Of a stretch of DNA of 64,000 nucleotides, positions 7,256 to 17,087 are shown piece after piece. The notes beneath the pieces were generated by a model. It worked only from the letters and a program-made list of their open reading frames with translations, made no database searches and was not told the origin of the DNA. Each line of letters opens with the position of its first letter. Position 1 is the first letter of the stretch. The DNA is from Pseudomonadota bacterium. Its GTDB lineage: Bacteria; Pseudomonadota; Alphaproteobacteria; Sphingomonadales; Govanellaceae. Made by a program: the position numbers and the translations under genes. The stretch spans positions 248,001 through 312,000 of the forward strand of contig QEVO01000002.1 in the NCBI GenBank assembly GCA_003577275.1, in the 5' to 3' direction.

Positions 7256-9910
7256 ATGGCAGGCGCAAATCGATCCACCCTTGTCGTTCACGGTCGTCTC
7301 GCCATGCGGGAGCGCCGGCTGGCGGCTGGCCGTGACCGTCGTCACGGCCTTCAGATCATGTCGTTCGAGCAGGCCGCCGTCCGACTGGCTGGCGGCTTCG
7401 TTCGCCCTATCGACGAAGAGAGCCTGCGTGCGGCCATCCAGGCCGTCCTGCCCGCCACGCCGATGGGCGAACTTGAAGGCATCAAAGCTCTTCCCGGCAT
7501 GATCGGCGCGGCGGCCGACACGCTCCACAAAGTCTGGCGCGCGGGGGTCGATCTTGCCGCATGCGCGGGCGTCCATCCGCGTCTCGCCGCCATCGCGCGC
7601 CTAGAATCGGCCGTCCTCGACCAGCTTCCGCCCGGGATGATGCGGCCTCACGACATCGTTGCAGCCGCGACCGCCCGCATCGCTCATGCGCCAGCCGTCC
7701 TCGGACCGATGGAAATCGTCGGTCTTACCGAACTCTCGCCCTGCTGGCGGCCACTGCTCCAGGACCTAACTGCCCATATCCCGGTGCAGTGGACGGCCGG
7801 CCCGAGAAGCGTTCCCGCCTGGCTTGACGGCATCGGCGTCACGGTCGCGCATGCACCGGCGCAAACGCCAGGGATCAGAGCCGTCAGCGCCGCGACCGCC
7901 TATCATGAGGCCATCGAGGCGATGCGCTGGGCGCGCAGCCTGCTCGCCAATGGCGTCTCGCCCTCGGATATCGCCATCGCGACCGCATCGCCCGCCGACT
8001 ATGACGATCATTTCCTGGCCCTGCGCGCCGACGCCAATATCGACCTGCACTTCGTCCACGGCGTCCGCACGGTCACCACCCGCGAGGGCCAGACGGCCGC
8101 AGCGCTGGCCGACATCGTGGTCCGTGGCCTGTCGCAATCGCGGCTGCGTCGCCTCGCGGCGCTCTGCCGTGACAGCGCGCCATTCGAGACCCTGCCTGAA
8201 GGCTGGCTGCGTGTCCTGCCGACCGATGCGCCGCTCTCGACGCTGGGCGCCTGGAACCGCCTCCTGAGCCGGTTGGCACCCGAAGACTGGCCCGACGGCG
8301 CCGACCATGTTCCGGCGCTGCGCACGGCGGTCGAGACCCTTGTGAAAGGATCGGAGGCCGCCAGCGAGATCGGAGAAGCCTTCCTCAAGGGCCGCGCGCT
8401 CGCGATCTGGCGCAAGGCTCTGCTCGCCGGCCCCGCCGCCTCGATCGACGCCACGCTGGAAACCCTGAAGCAGGACGACGGGCTGGAAGCATGCGTCTGC
8501 GTCGCCTGGATGCCGGCCAGCGCGCTCGCGGCGTCGCCCCGCCGCTTCGTGCGGCTCCTCGGGCTTAATTCCTCGCGCTGGCCGCGCGGGATCGCCGAAG
8601 ACCGACTGATCCCGGACCATATCATCCCGACTCCGGTGCTCGATCCGCTGCCGGTCAACCTCGCCGACCGCCGCGACTTCGAGACGATCCTCGCCACGAC
8701 GGCCGACACCGTCGTTCTGTCGCGCGCCCGGCGCGACAGCGACGGGCGTCTCCTGGGTCGCAGCCCTCTGCTCGCCGGGCGTGGTGACGAAACCTATCTG
8801 CGCCGCAACGCGAAGCCGGCGCACGCCTTCAGCGAAACAGACCGCCTCATGGCCCGGCCTCAGGAGTTCGCAGCCGATCCGCAAGCGGTCGGTGCGCAGG
8901 GCTGCTGGCGCGACTGGCGGCAGGCCGAGATTACTCCCCATGACGGGCTCGTGCGGGCAGATCATCCACTCGTTCTCGCCATCCTCGGCCGCACCCAGTC
9001 GGCCAGCTCGCTGCGCCGCCTGCTGCGCAATCCGCTGAGTTTCGTGTGGGTCTATGCGTTCGGATGGCGTGAACCGCAGAGCAGCGCTGAACCGCTCGTG
9101 CTCGACGCGCTCGGGATCGGCGATCTCGTTCACTTGGTTCTCGACCGCGCCTTGCGCGACCTCGAAACCGGAGATGGTCTAGCCTCCGCCGACGCCGAGA
9201 CCATCGAAGCCGCGGTGGCGCGGGCCGCGCAAGCCGTCGCCGCCGATTGGGAAAGCGAGCGTCCGGTTCCGCCGGCCGTCATCTGGAGCCGCACGATCGA
9301 CGACGCCCGCGTGATGGCGGGCCGAGCCCTTTCTTATGGTGAAGATGTCCTGCCGGGCGCACGCTCCTACGGAGAGGTGCCCTTCGGTGGATCGGAGCCA
9401 AAATCCGACGCGGAAACGCCTTGGGATGCGCGCAAGCCGGTCACGATTCCCGGCACGGGCTTCAACATCGCCGGTTATATTGATCGGCTCGACATCTCGG
9501 GCGACGGCAAACGTGCGCTGGTGCGCGACTACAAGACAGGCCGCCCCCCGCGGAGCGACATCCGGCTGAACGGCGGGCGGGAGCTTCAACGCTGCCTCTA
9601 TGCTTTCGCGGTGAAGGCGCTCCTCGGCGACGACGTCGCCATCAGCGCCTCGCTGCTCTATCCGCGCGAGCCCGTGGATCTTCAGCTCGACGATCCCGAA
9701 GCCGTGCTGGCCGACATCACAGGCTATCTGCGCGCGGCAAGGGCGAGTCTCGCCGGCGGTGCGGCACTGCCTGGCCCGGACACCGGCGGCGACTATGACG
9801 ATCTCGCCTTCGCCCTGCCGGCCAACGCGGGCGCCACCTATTGCAAACGCAAAATGCCGGCAGCCACGGAGCGGCTTGGCGAGGTCGCTCAGGTCTGGGA
9901 GGCGGAATGA
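7256..9910 (+). CDS. AddB-like PD-(D/E)XK nuclease protein
   Basis: 884 aa from ATG 7256, which has GAGAGG 9 nt upstream; a GTG at 7232 overlapping the preceding stop is an alternative. The layout is that of AddB/RecB-family proteins: a degenerate N-terminal helicase-like region with VVHGRLAMRERR where a Walker A would be, and a C-terminal nuclease with GYIDRLD followed by VRDYKTG (D758, K760). The four-cysteine iron-sulphur cluster of canonical AddB is not visible; only one Cys (YCKRK) lies near the C-terminus. The stop overlaps the helicase start in ATGA. It probably forms a dimeric helicase-nuclease with the next gene. It could repair DNA ends or degrade invading DNA; its island context favours the latter (inference). 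Confidence 0.82.
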   Translation: MAGANRSTLVVHGRLAMRERRLAAGRDRRHGLQIMSFEQAAVRLAGGFVRPIDEESLRAAIQAVLPATPMGELEGIKALPGMIGAAADTLHKVWRAGVDLAACAGVHPRLAAIARLESAVLDQLPPGMMRPHDIVAAATARIAHAPAVLGPMEIVGLTELSPCWRPLLQDLTAHIPVQWTAGPRSVPAWLDGIGVTVAHAPAQTPGIRAVSAATAYHEAIEAMRWARSLLANGVSPSDIAIATASPADYDDHFLALRADANIDLHFVHGVRTVTTREGQTAAALADIVVRGLSQSRLRRLAALCRDSAPFETLPEGWLRVLPTDAPLSTLGAWNRLLSRLAPEDWPDGADHVPALRTAVETLVKGSEAASEIGEAFLKGRALAIWRKALLAGPAASIDATLETLKQDDGLEACVCVAWMPASALAASPRRFVRLLGLNSSRWPRGIAEDRLIPDHIIPTPVLDPLPVNLADRRDFETILATTADTVVLSRARRDSDGRLLGRSPLLAGRGDETYLRRNAKPAHAFSETDRLMARPQEFAADPQAVGAQGCWRDWRQAEITPHDGLVRADHPLVLAILGRTQSASSLRRLLRNPLSFVWVYAFGWREPQSSAEPLVLDALGIGDLVHLVLDRALRDLETGDGLASADAETIEAAVARAAQAVAADWESERPVPPAVIWSRTIDDARVMAGRALSYGEDVLPGARSYGEVPFGGSEPKSDAETPWDARKPVTIPGTGFNIAGYIDRLDISGDGKRALVRDYKTGRPPRSDIRLNGGRELQRCLYAFAVKALLGDDVAISASLLYPREPVDLQLDDPEAVLADITGYLRAARASLAGGAALPGPDTGGDYDDLAFALPANAGATYCKRKMPAATERLGEVAQVWEAE

Positions 9911-12900
9911 TGAGCAGCGTGTCCAAGGTGCTGAAGGACGACGGCGCGCGCCGCGATGCGATCAGCCTGCATGATCGCTCGATCTTGGTCGAGGCCGGCG
10001 CAGGTTCGGGCAAGACTGCCGTCATGGCTGGCCGCATCGCTGCGATGCTGGCCGAAGGCGTCGCGCCGCGTTCCATCGCCGCCGTCACCTTCACCGAACT
10101 CGCCGCGAGCGAGCTACTGTCGCGTGTCCGCGAGTTCGTCGCCGATCTCTCGGCCGGCACGATCGCGACCGAGCTGCGCGTGGCGCTGCCCGATGGGCTG
10201 TCCCAAGCCCATCGCGACAATCTCGCCGCCGCCAGCGCCGCGATCGACGAGATCACGTGCTCGACCATCCACGGCTTCTGCCAGCGCCTCATTAAGCCCT
10301 ATCCCGCGGAGGCCAACATCGATCCCGGCGCAGGGGTCATGGATCGCAACCAGGCCGACCTCACCTTCCTTGAGATTGTTGATGTCTGGCTGCGCGAACG
10401 CCTGTCCGGCGGTCAGGGCGGTATCCTGGCCGAGATGGTGCTGCACAGCCCCGGCGAGACCGTGGCGCTCATCCACAAGATCGCCGAGAATCTGCGCCGT
10501 CGCCCCACGCTCGCGGCCCCGGCCGTCTCCCCGCTTGACGGCCACCTGACGGCGTTCCGGCAGGCCGCTGCGGATTTCAAAGGCTTCATGGATGGTGTGA
10601 CTGCGGCAGAGCCGGAAACGGCGGCGATCGTCGAGCGGCTGGCCGAGATGGCGACCGCCTTGGCCAACGGTCCCGATCCCGCAACGCCTGCGGGCCTCGT
10701 CCGCCTCGTGACCTTGCGGCCACATCCGGACCTTTGCACCAAAGCCGGGGCCTTCGCCTCCTACCGCAAGAAGGGCAAATGGGCCGCCGCGGCGAAAGAG
10801 GTCGGCCTCTCCAAGGCCGACGGCGATCGGCTGAACGACGCCGCCGAGGTCCACTACACCGCCTGCTGCGGCGCCTGGGTCTCGCTTGTGCAGGCCGCCG
10901 CCAGCCACGCCCTGGCGGCGCTTATCGACGAAGCGCGTCCGATCCTGCAGCGCTATCGCGACCACAAGCGCGCCAGCGCTCAGCTCGATTTCGACGATCT
11001 GATTTTCGCCGCGCGCGACCTGCTGCGCGACCATGACGACGTTCGCCGAGCGCTCGGGCAGCGTTTCGCCCACGTCCTCGTCGACGAGTTCCAGGACACC
11101 GATCCCCTGCAAACCGAGATCTTCTGGCGCCTTTGCGGCGAACCGGCCGATGGCGATGACGACTGGACCGGGTTCCGCATCCGGCCGGGCGCGCTCTTCC
11201 TGGTCGGCGACCCCAAGCAGGCGATCTATCGCTTCCGGGGCGCCGATGTCGGCGCCTATGTGCAGGCGCGCGACGCCTTCCGCGACCAGGACCCCGGCAG
11301 CCTCCTGTCGATCTCCACCAATTTCCGCTCCTGCGCCTCGATCCTCACCTTCGTCAACGAGCGCTTCGAGGTCGCGCTCTCAGCCGATGGGCAGCCCGGC
11401 TTCACCGCGCTCGACCCGTTCCATGACGATCGCGGCGGCCTGTGCGTGGCGGCCCTCGACATCGCCGTGGCCGATGAAAACGGCAAGGCCAGCGCCGAGC
11501 AGCAGCGCGATGCCGAGGCCGACGCCATCGCCGATCTGTGCGCCCGGCTGATCGAAAGCCACCCAATCATCGACCGTCGCAGCGGCGTCGAGCGCCCCTG
11601 CCAGCCGGGCGACATCGCCTTGCTGGCGCCAACCGGCGCGGAGCTGTGGCGCTATGAGGAAGCCTTGGAACGCCGCGGCATCCCTGTCGCGACCCAAGCC
11701 GGCAAGGGGCTGTTCCGCCGCCAGGAGGTCCAGGATCTGATCGCGCTGACCCGCGTTCTGGCCGACCGCCGCGACACCCTGGCGCTCGGCGCGTTGCTGC
11801 GCGGCCCTCTGGTCGGCCTCACCGAAGAAAACCTGCTGGATATCATCTGGGGACTTCCGCGCTCGGAGGAACAGCCGGATCGGATTCCGCGCCTGGATCT
11901 CAGCATCGATCCCGCCGTCATCGCGCACCCGCTCGCGCGCGACGTCATCGAGCGGCTGCAATCGCTCTCCCGGCGCGGCAACAGCACGACCCCGCATGAG
12001 CTGCTGTCGCAGGCCGTGGACGTGATGCGCGTCCGTCCGCTCCTCCTCGAGCGCCATCGCGGCCAGGCCGAGCGCGCGCTCGCCAATGTCGATCTCTATC
12101 TCAGCCTGTCGACCGGCTACGCCGTGCGCGGTTTGCGCGCCTTCGCCGAGGCGATGACAGCGGCGTGGTCCGACGAGGCCCGCGCCGTCGAGGGACGGCC
12201 CGATGCCCAGGAGGAAGCGGTCGCGCTCTTCACCATGCACGCGGCCAAGGGGCTGGAATGGCCGATCGTCATTCCGGTCAACACCATGACAGGCGTCATG
12301 GCGCCCGACAGCGCCGTCATCGACCGCCAGGCCGAGACCTTCTACTGCCCGGTCCTGGGCGTCACGCCTGAGGGCTACGAAACCGCCCGCCAAGCGGAAA
12401 AGGAGGAGCTGGACCGCGAACGCATCCGGCTCTGGTATGTCGCAGCCACCCGCGCTCGCGAACTCCTCGTCCTTCCCCGGCTCGACGCCACACCGTCGAA
12501 ATCGGCCTGGATCGGCCTCGTCGATCTGTCGCTCGCCGGCTTGCCCGGACTGGACGTCTCTCACCTGCCTGCCGGCCTCACGGCGGCGGGTGCTGGCGCG
12601 GGCAACACCCAAACGCGCGCTAGCTTCGCCGCCGAAGCCGAAGCCATCGCAGCCGCGCAGACGCGGTTGACCCGGCTTGCACCCAGTCGCGATGAAAGCG
12701 CCGCCCAGACCGTCTTACGGGAAGAAGAAGGCGCGCTCTGGACGGGGGCGGCCGACGAGCAGCCTCCCGAATTGGAAGCCGCGACTCTCGTGCAGGGCGG
12801 CCGCGAACGTGGGCTGATCCTCCATAAGCTCATGGAAGAGGTTCTGACCGGCGAAATCCTGGAAACGGAGGCTGCCCTCATCGAACGGGCAGCCGAACTT

Positions 12901-13278
12901 ATCCGTGCTCTCGGCCATTCTCCGGTCGCCGACCCGGCGACGGGGCTGTCTGCTGAGGAACTGGCTGCCTGTGTCGCCCGGACCTTGGCCTTGCCCGACA
13001 TCGCGGCCTTGCGGCCGGGTCTTCTGGCCGAATTTCCTGTCTATTCCGCACAAGTCAACGACGGCGTGGAACACGTAACGGCCGGGATCGCCGATGCCCT
13101 GACCCTGACGGCCGAGGGTCAACCCGCGGTTGTCGTGGACTGGAAAAGCGATGTGACGCCGACGCCGGGAACGCTCGATCACTATCGGGCGCAGGTGCGG
13201 GCCTATCTCGACGTGACCGGTGCCGAGCGCGGGCTGATCGTGCTGATGACCTCCGGCACCGTCGTTCCCGTCCTATGA
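9907..13278 (+). CDS. AddA-like UvrD/Rep helicase-nuclease
   Basis: 1123 aa from ATG 9907. Superfamily 1A helicase motifs are intact: Walker A GAGSGKT (31-37), motif II VDEFQDTD (about 391-398), motif III GDPKQAIYRFRGAD, motif V FTMHAAKGLEWPIV and motif VI WYVAATRARELL. A RecB-like nuclease ends the protein, with GIADAL, then VVVDWKSD (D1078) and RAQVRAYLD. This is the AddA plan of a helicase plus nuclease. The gene is translationally coupled to the AddB-like protein. Chromosomes of this group normally carry their own addAB, so this second, divergent pair is probably an accessory system rather than the housekeeping one (inference). Confidence 0.88.
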   Translation: MMSSVSKVLKDDGARRDAISLHDRSILVEAGAGSGKTAVMAGRIAAMLAEGVAPRSIAAVTFTELAASELLSRVREFVADLSAGTIATELRVALPDGLSQAHRDNLAAASAAIDEITCSTIHGFCQRLIKPYPAEANIDPGAGVMDRNQADLTFLEIVDVWLRERLSGGQGGILAEMVLHSPGETVALIHKIAENLRRRPTLAAPAVSPLDGHLTAFRQAAADFKGFMDGVTAAEPETAAIVERLAEMATALANGPDPATPAGLVRLVTLRPHPDLCTKAGAFASYRKKGKWAAAAKEVGLSKADGDRLNDAAEVHYTACCGAWVSLVQAAASHALAALIDEARPILQRYRDHKRASAQLDFDDLIFAARDLLRDHDDVRRALGQRFAHVLVDEFQDTDPLQTEIFWRLCGEPADGDDDWTGFRIRPGALFLVGDPKQAIYRFRGADVGAYVQARDAFRDQDPGSLLSISTNFRSCASILTFVNERFEVALSADGQPGFTALDPFHDDRGGLCVAALDIAVADENGKASAEQQRDAEADAIADLCARLIESHPIIDRRSGVERPCQPGDIALLAPTGAELWRYEEALERRGIPVATQAGKGLFRRQEVQDLIALTRVLADRRDTLALGALLRGPLVGLTEENLLDIIWGLPRSEEQPDRIPRLDLSIDPAVIAHPLARDVIERLQSLSRRGNSTTPHELLSQAVDVMRVRPLLLERHRGQAERALANVDLYLSLSTGYAVRGLRAFAEAMTAAWSDEARAVEGRPDAQEEAVALFTMHAAKGLEWPIVIPVNTMTGVMAPDSAVIDRQAETFYCPVLGVTPEGYETARQAEKEELDRERIRLWYVAATRARELLVLPRLDATPSKSAWIGLVDLSLAGLPGLDVSHLPAGLTAAGAGAGNTQTRASFAAEAEAIAAAQTRLTRLAPSRDESAAQTVLREEEGALWTGAADEQPPELEAATLVQGGRERGLILHKLMEEVLTGEILETEAALIERAAELIRALGHSPVADPATGLSAEELAACVARTLALPDIAALRPGLLAEFPVYSAQVNDGVEHVTAGIADALTLTAEGQPAVVVDWKSDVTPTPGTLDHYRAQVRAYLDVTGAERGLIVLMTSGTVVPVL

Positions 13279-13375
13279 CGGCAGCGAATCCTAGCCTCGG
13301 CTGGGCTGATACTGCAGATAATGACCACGGGCCGCTAATCTTGTAATTCATAAAGCGAACAGAAGGATAGGTGAG

Positions 13376-14590
13376 TTGGATACAGTACATAATCCTGATC
13401 GTTTTATGGCCGATCTCCGCCAAATCCTGTCACAGGGGCGCAAGCGCATTGGTATTCTAATTGGTGCCGGCGGCCCCCTTTCGGTGCGCGTCGACACAAG
13501 TGGCAAGCTTGACCCGAAGGGTCAGGCGCTGATCCCAGGCGTAAACGATTTGACTAACCAGGCATTGCAAAAACTAAGTGGTAATGAAGCAGCGGCAGCG
13601 GCGGAAATTCGAAAGTCTCTACCGGATGGCGGCAATATTGAAACCATATTGTCCAAGGTTCGCTTGCTCCAAACTGCGCTTGGGAACACGACTGTTCATG
13701 GTCTTGACAGCGCAGGCTATGCTGCATTGGGAAGGGCGATCTGTGAAGCGATCGGCGGGATCGTCGGCGCAAAGCTACCGGAAGGAAGAACTCCATACCA
13801 CGAACTTGTCTCCTGGGTCAGCGGAACGCAGCGAGCACACTCGGTCGAGATATTCACCACCAACTATGACCTGTTGATTGAAACCGCCTTCGAACAAGCA
13901 AAAGCACCGTATTTTGATGGTTTCACCGGCGGGCACGCACCGTTTTTTGACCCGGTCACGGTGGCGGGCAATGACTTGCCACCGCGCTGGTCCCGCGTTT
14001 GGAAGCTTCATGGATCGCTGGGTTGGAAAAGCGAAAACGGTGCGGTCGTCCGCTGCGGCGGTGCGGACTCCACCGAACTCGTCTACCCTGACCATCTCAA
14101 ATACGATCTGACACAGAAGCAACCCTATGCCGCGCTGTTCGAGCGATTGAAACGGTTTCTGCTTACACCCGACACAGTGCTTCTAACGACAGGCTTTTCA
14201 TTCCGCGACGCACACATCTGCGCAGTTCTAGGCGAGGCACTCGCGATGAATGCCAATGCTGCGGTGATCGCATTGCAATTTCAGACGCTTGCCGAAGAGG
14301 ATCCGGCACGTAAGCTTGCATTCGAACATCCAAATCTCTCAGTCTACGCCAGCGACGCAGCTGTGATCGGTGGCATTTCAGGTCCGTGGCGTTTGGGCGA
14401 CTTGCCCAAAAATTGGGGCGAAATTCGTTCGAGCTTCTGGGGTAAACGCGGCAGCAACGACGCATTCCTTTTAGGCGACTTTGCGAAGTTTTGCCGGTTT
14501 TGTGCGCTTTCCTACTCGCCCGATCTTGCTCGCCCGACTGAGGCGGCGATTCCGGTCGATGGACCCGACTCCGCTACGGTGTCAGCATGA
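13376..14590 (+). CDS. sir2: SIR2-domain NADase (SIR2-HerA defence system)
   Basis: 404 aa. TTG 13376 is the chosen start because AAGGA lies 8 nt upstream; ATG 13406 is an alternative. SIR2 motifs are clear: GAG (30-32) in the nucleotide-binding loop, TTNYD (161-165) with N163 and D165, and H212 in LHGSLGW as the likely catalytic base. The family hydrolyses NAD+ when activated by phage infection, causing growth arrest or death. The stop overlaps the HerA start (ATGA), the usual arrangement of SIR2-HerA pairs, which assemble into a large mixed complex. Base composition is visibly less GC-rich than in flanking genes, suggesting separate acquisition. Confidence 0.9.
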   Translation: MDTVHNPDRFMADLRQILSQGRKRIGILIGAGGPLSVRVDTSGKLDPKGQALIPGVNDLTNQALQKLSGNEAAAAAEIRKSLPDGGNIETILSKVRLLQTALGNTTVHGLDSAGYAALGRAICEAIGGIVGAKLPEGRTPYHELVSWVSGTQRAHSVEIFTTNYDLLIETAFEQAKAPYFDGFTGGHAPFFDPVTVAGNDLPPRWSRVWKLHGSLGWKSENGAVVRCGGADSTELVYPDHLKYDLTQKQPYAALFERLKRFLLTPDTVLLTTGFSFRDAHICAVLGEALAMNANAAVIALQFQTLAEEDPARKLAFEHPNLSVYASDAAVIGGISGPWRLGDLPKNWGEIRSSFWGKRGSNDAFLLGDFAKFCRFCALSYSPDLARPTEAAIPVDGPDSATVSA

Positions 14591-16422
14591 CTGCGACAGA
14601 CCCAACCTATCTCGGCCACGTAAGCGCCGTTTCTGGCTCGACAATAACGGTAAGGCTGGCCGAGTCCCTCTCCTCTGGTCTAGCTATGATCGATGGTCAT
14701 ACCTACCGTGTCGGTCAGGTAGGCAGCTTCGTCCGCATCCCTTTGGGCTATCAAGATCTATATGGCGTTGTCGCAGAGATCGGTGCTGCGGCCGCACCCC
14801 AGCATGTCGTTGTTGCAGATGTCGACGGCCAGGACACCGGCCGCTGGATGCGCGTCGAGTTGGCAGGCGAAGCAACCGGCGATCACTTTGAGCGCGGTCT
14901 CAGTCAGCATCCCAACGTCGATGACGCGGTGCACTTGGTCACCCAAAAGGATCTTCGGCGCATCTACGGTGGCGCAGAGGAAGATCAGATCGAAATCGGC
15001 ACGCTTTCGAGCGCCGAGAATATCGTCGTGCGCTTGTCACTCGACGCCTTGGTCACGCGACACAGCGCCATCGTCGGTTCCACGGGCTCAGGTAAGTCAA
15101 CTACGGTTGCGAGCTTGCTTCGTTCCGTAGTGCGTACCGCCGAAAACGTAAGCGCCAGCGGCGCACGCATCCTTCTCTTGGACGTGCATGGGGAATATTC
15201 CGCCGCACTCGGAGATCTCGCCAAAACATTCAGCGCTTCGCCCATGCCTGGCGAAGAGCCTCTATTCGTTCCTTACTGGGCGTTGGAGGCCGGTGAGTTA
15301 CTTGACTTCATCGCTGGTGGGCTAAGCGATAATCATTTGATCGCGTTTACCGACAAGATACAGGAGTTGAAAGAAAGCCGACTGGGCGCTGGCCCGCTTC
15401 CGGGGCTCGACCTGCAGTCACTCACTGTTGACAGTCCTGTGCCTTTTTCGCTGAAAAAGCTTTGGTATGACCTGATTGAATTCGAGACAGCTACATTTAC
15501 AGGGCCGCAACGTGACCAGCCTGCGCTTGAGGCTGCTGGTGACCCCGCGACCCTGACTCCTCCCCGCTATACGCCGCACGCAATGGGAGCCGCTGGTCCG
15601 TTCCTTAATCAGGCCGCGAAAGGTATCCGCCGGCAACTTAATCTGGTGCGCTCTCGTCTTCTCGATCGACGCTACGACTTCATCCTGCACCCTGGCCCTT
15701 GGGAGCCGGACCTGACCGGACAGACGGCACAGGACCTTGATACGCTGTTGGCTGGCTGGCTCGGCCATGACCGTCCAATCACTATCCTCGACCTCTCAGG
15801 CGTGCCTAGCAGTGTCTTGGTCCGGCTCATTGGCTCCATACTGCGCATTGTTTACGAAGCCCTCTATTGGAGTCGGGAGAAGACAGAGGGTGGCATCCTG
15901 CGCCCACTACTGATCGTGATGGAAGAAGCGCACCGTTATGTTAGTCCCGATAGCGGAAATGTCGCTGCCGATGTTGTAAAGCGCATAGCAAAGGAAGGTC
16001 GCAAATACGGGGTTGGTGCCATGCTGGTCTCTCAACGTCCGTCGGAGATCGATGAAACTATACTCTCCCAGTGCGGAACCCTCATAGCATTGAGGCTATC
16101 CAATCCAGCCGACCGCGGACGGGTGAAGGGCGCGCTTCCTGATAATCTATCAGGCCTCATGGATCTTCTGCCGGTACTACGGACTGGCGAGACCATCATT
16201 TCCGGTGAAGCCGCGAGATTACCCGTGCGCTGCCGTGTTTCGCTACCGCCCGCGGATCGCTTGCCCCGCAGTTCTGACCCCGAAGTCAGCAGAGCCTGGC
16301 GGACCCGCCGCGTAGCAGAAGGCTATGACCGCATGGTCGCGTCATGGCGAGCGCAACGAACCACTGCGGTCGTGCTAGATCTTGCTATCCAACGGACCCC
16401 CATCAACGAAGATGAACAGTAG
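14587..16422 (+). CDS. herA: HerA-like hexameric ATPase/translocase (SIR2-HerA system)
   Basis: 611 aa. The N-terminal HAS-barrel (GHVSAVSGSTITVRL) is followed by an FtsK/HerA ATPase core: Walker A GSTGSGKS (164-171), Walker B LLIVMEEAHRY (about 441-451), a sensor region AMLVSQRPSEID and an arginine-finger region near NPADRGRVKGALPD. In known SIR2-HerA systems the HerA hexamer scaffolds the SIR2 subunits and controls NAD+ hydrolysis and DNA cleavage. It is coupled to sir2 by a 4-nt overlap and followed after 8 nt by a KTSC protein. Codon use is softer than in the backbone, as for sir2. Confidence 0.9.
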   Translation: MTATDPTYLGHVSAVSGSTITVRLAESLSSGLAMIDGHTYRVGQVGSFVRIPLGYQDLYGVVAEIGAAAAPQHVVVADVDGQDTGRWMRVELAGEATGDHFERGLSQHPNVDDAVHLVTQKDLRRIYGGAEEDQIEIGTLSSAENIVVRLSLDALVTRHSAIVGSTGSGKSTTVASLLRSVVRTAENVSASGARILLLDVHGEYSAALGDLAKTFSASPMPGEEPLFVPYWALEAGELLDFIAGGLSDNHLIAFTDKIQELKESRLGAGPLPGLDLQSLTVDSPVPFSLKKLWYDLIEFETATFTGPQRDQPALEAAGDPATLTPPRYTPHAMGAAGPFLNQAAKGIRRQLNLVRSRLLDRRYDFILHPGPWEPDLTGQTAQDLDTLLAGWLGHDRPITILDLSGVPSSVLVRLIGSILRIVYEALYWSREKTEGGILRPLLIVMEEAHRYVSPDSGNVAADVVKRIAKEGRKYGVGAMLVSQRPSEIDETILSQCGTLIALRLSNPADRGRVKGALPDNLSGLMDLLPVLRTGETIISGEAARLPVRCRVSLPPADRLPRSSDPEVSRAWRTRRVAEGYDRMVASWRAQRTTAVVLDLAIQRTPINEDEQ

Positions 16423-16430
16423 GAAATCCC

Positions 16431-16643
16431 ATGCTTCGAGACCGTGTCGCCTCTAGCAACATTGCTTCGATCGGCTACGACCCGGGCAGTGAAACGCTTG
16501 AGATCGAGTTCACCAACGGCTCGATCTACCAATATTTCAATGTGCCGTCTGGATTGTACGAGCAACTCATGGCCGCTCCGTCCAAGGGGCAATTTCTCAA
16601 CATCTACATTCGGAATGCTTATCCGTACTCCAGGGTCGGATAG
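16431..16643 (+). CDS. KTSC-domain small protein
   Basis: 70 aa. The sequence (IASIGYDPGSETLEIEFTNG, then YQYFNVPSGLYEQLMAA) matches the KTSC domain (PF13619), a small fold named for its C-terminal Lys-Thr-Ser-Cys motif and often found alone or fused to nucleic-acid enzymes. Here the C-terminus is RNAYPYSRVG, so the motif itself is altered. It begins 8 nt after herA and so belongs to the SIR2-HerA operon. A role in sensing or regulating the pair is possible; none is established to my knowledge. Confidence 0.75.
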   Translation: MLRDRVASSNIASIGYDPGSETLEIEFTNGSIYQYFNVPSGLYEQLMAAPSKGQFLNIYIRNAYPYSRVG

Positions 16644-17031
16644 GAACCCTGAGTTGTCTTCGATCAACCTTCAAGATCATTTAACTTCATGAAAAATTGG
16701 TCCGAGCATCGGGGCCGCCCACCTGCCATTTGCAGTCGTAAAGTAGGCCGCTGCCCATGCGGCTGGATGATATCACGACTAAAATTATGAGCTTCTTGCA
16801 GGTTCGCCGTTATCACCACCATGCTTGATCCGCCCCATTGAGCGGCTTCACCCATGATCACCACTGCCTCGGCAGATTTGTAGTCAATGGTCCGCTGATT
16901 GGTATCGTGAGCATCCCCAGGATCTGAGGGAAACGCCTCCCCCTGCGGCCGAGCATTGTCTCTGTCGCCCCTTGTCGAGCGGGAAGCGCCCCCGCAACGG
17001 CCCCGAGAGTGAAAGTGCAGGCCGGGTGTTC
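16644..17031. other. Intergenic, no supported gene
   Basis: The gap between the SIR2-HerA-KTSC unit and ardC. A 194-codon minus-strand frame crosses it but overlaps the ardC leader and start and has no recognisable domain. Part of its C-terminal half (VVITANLQEAHNFSRDI) looks protein-like and could be a decayed accessory gene. The right end joins the conserved ardC leader. This is the probable right boundary of the defence island. Confidence 0.4.
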
Positions 17032-17087
17032 CGTGACGGGTTGAAGGCTGGGAGAGAGGCTTCCGGCGCCTGTCGCGGAGACCCGCG
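17032..17087 (+). promoter_or_regulatory. Conserved 5' leader of ardC (copy 1)
   Basis: The 56 nt before ardC are nearly identical to the 57 nt before parB. Shared blocks include CGTGACGGGTTG, GGGAGAGAGGCT and GTCGCGGAGACC. GGGAG...CTTCC can pair as a small hairpin with an AGAGG loop, and GCGGAG serves as ribosome binding site. It is probably a shared cis-regulatory leader RNA or protein-binding site coordinating early transfer genes. Confidence 0.55.

Noticed and set aside
7766..9133. 455-codon minus-strand frame
   Set aside because: Antisense to the AddB-like nuclease, with no domain and unlikely composition.
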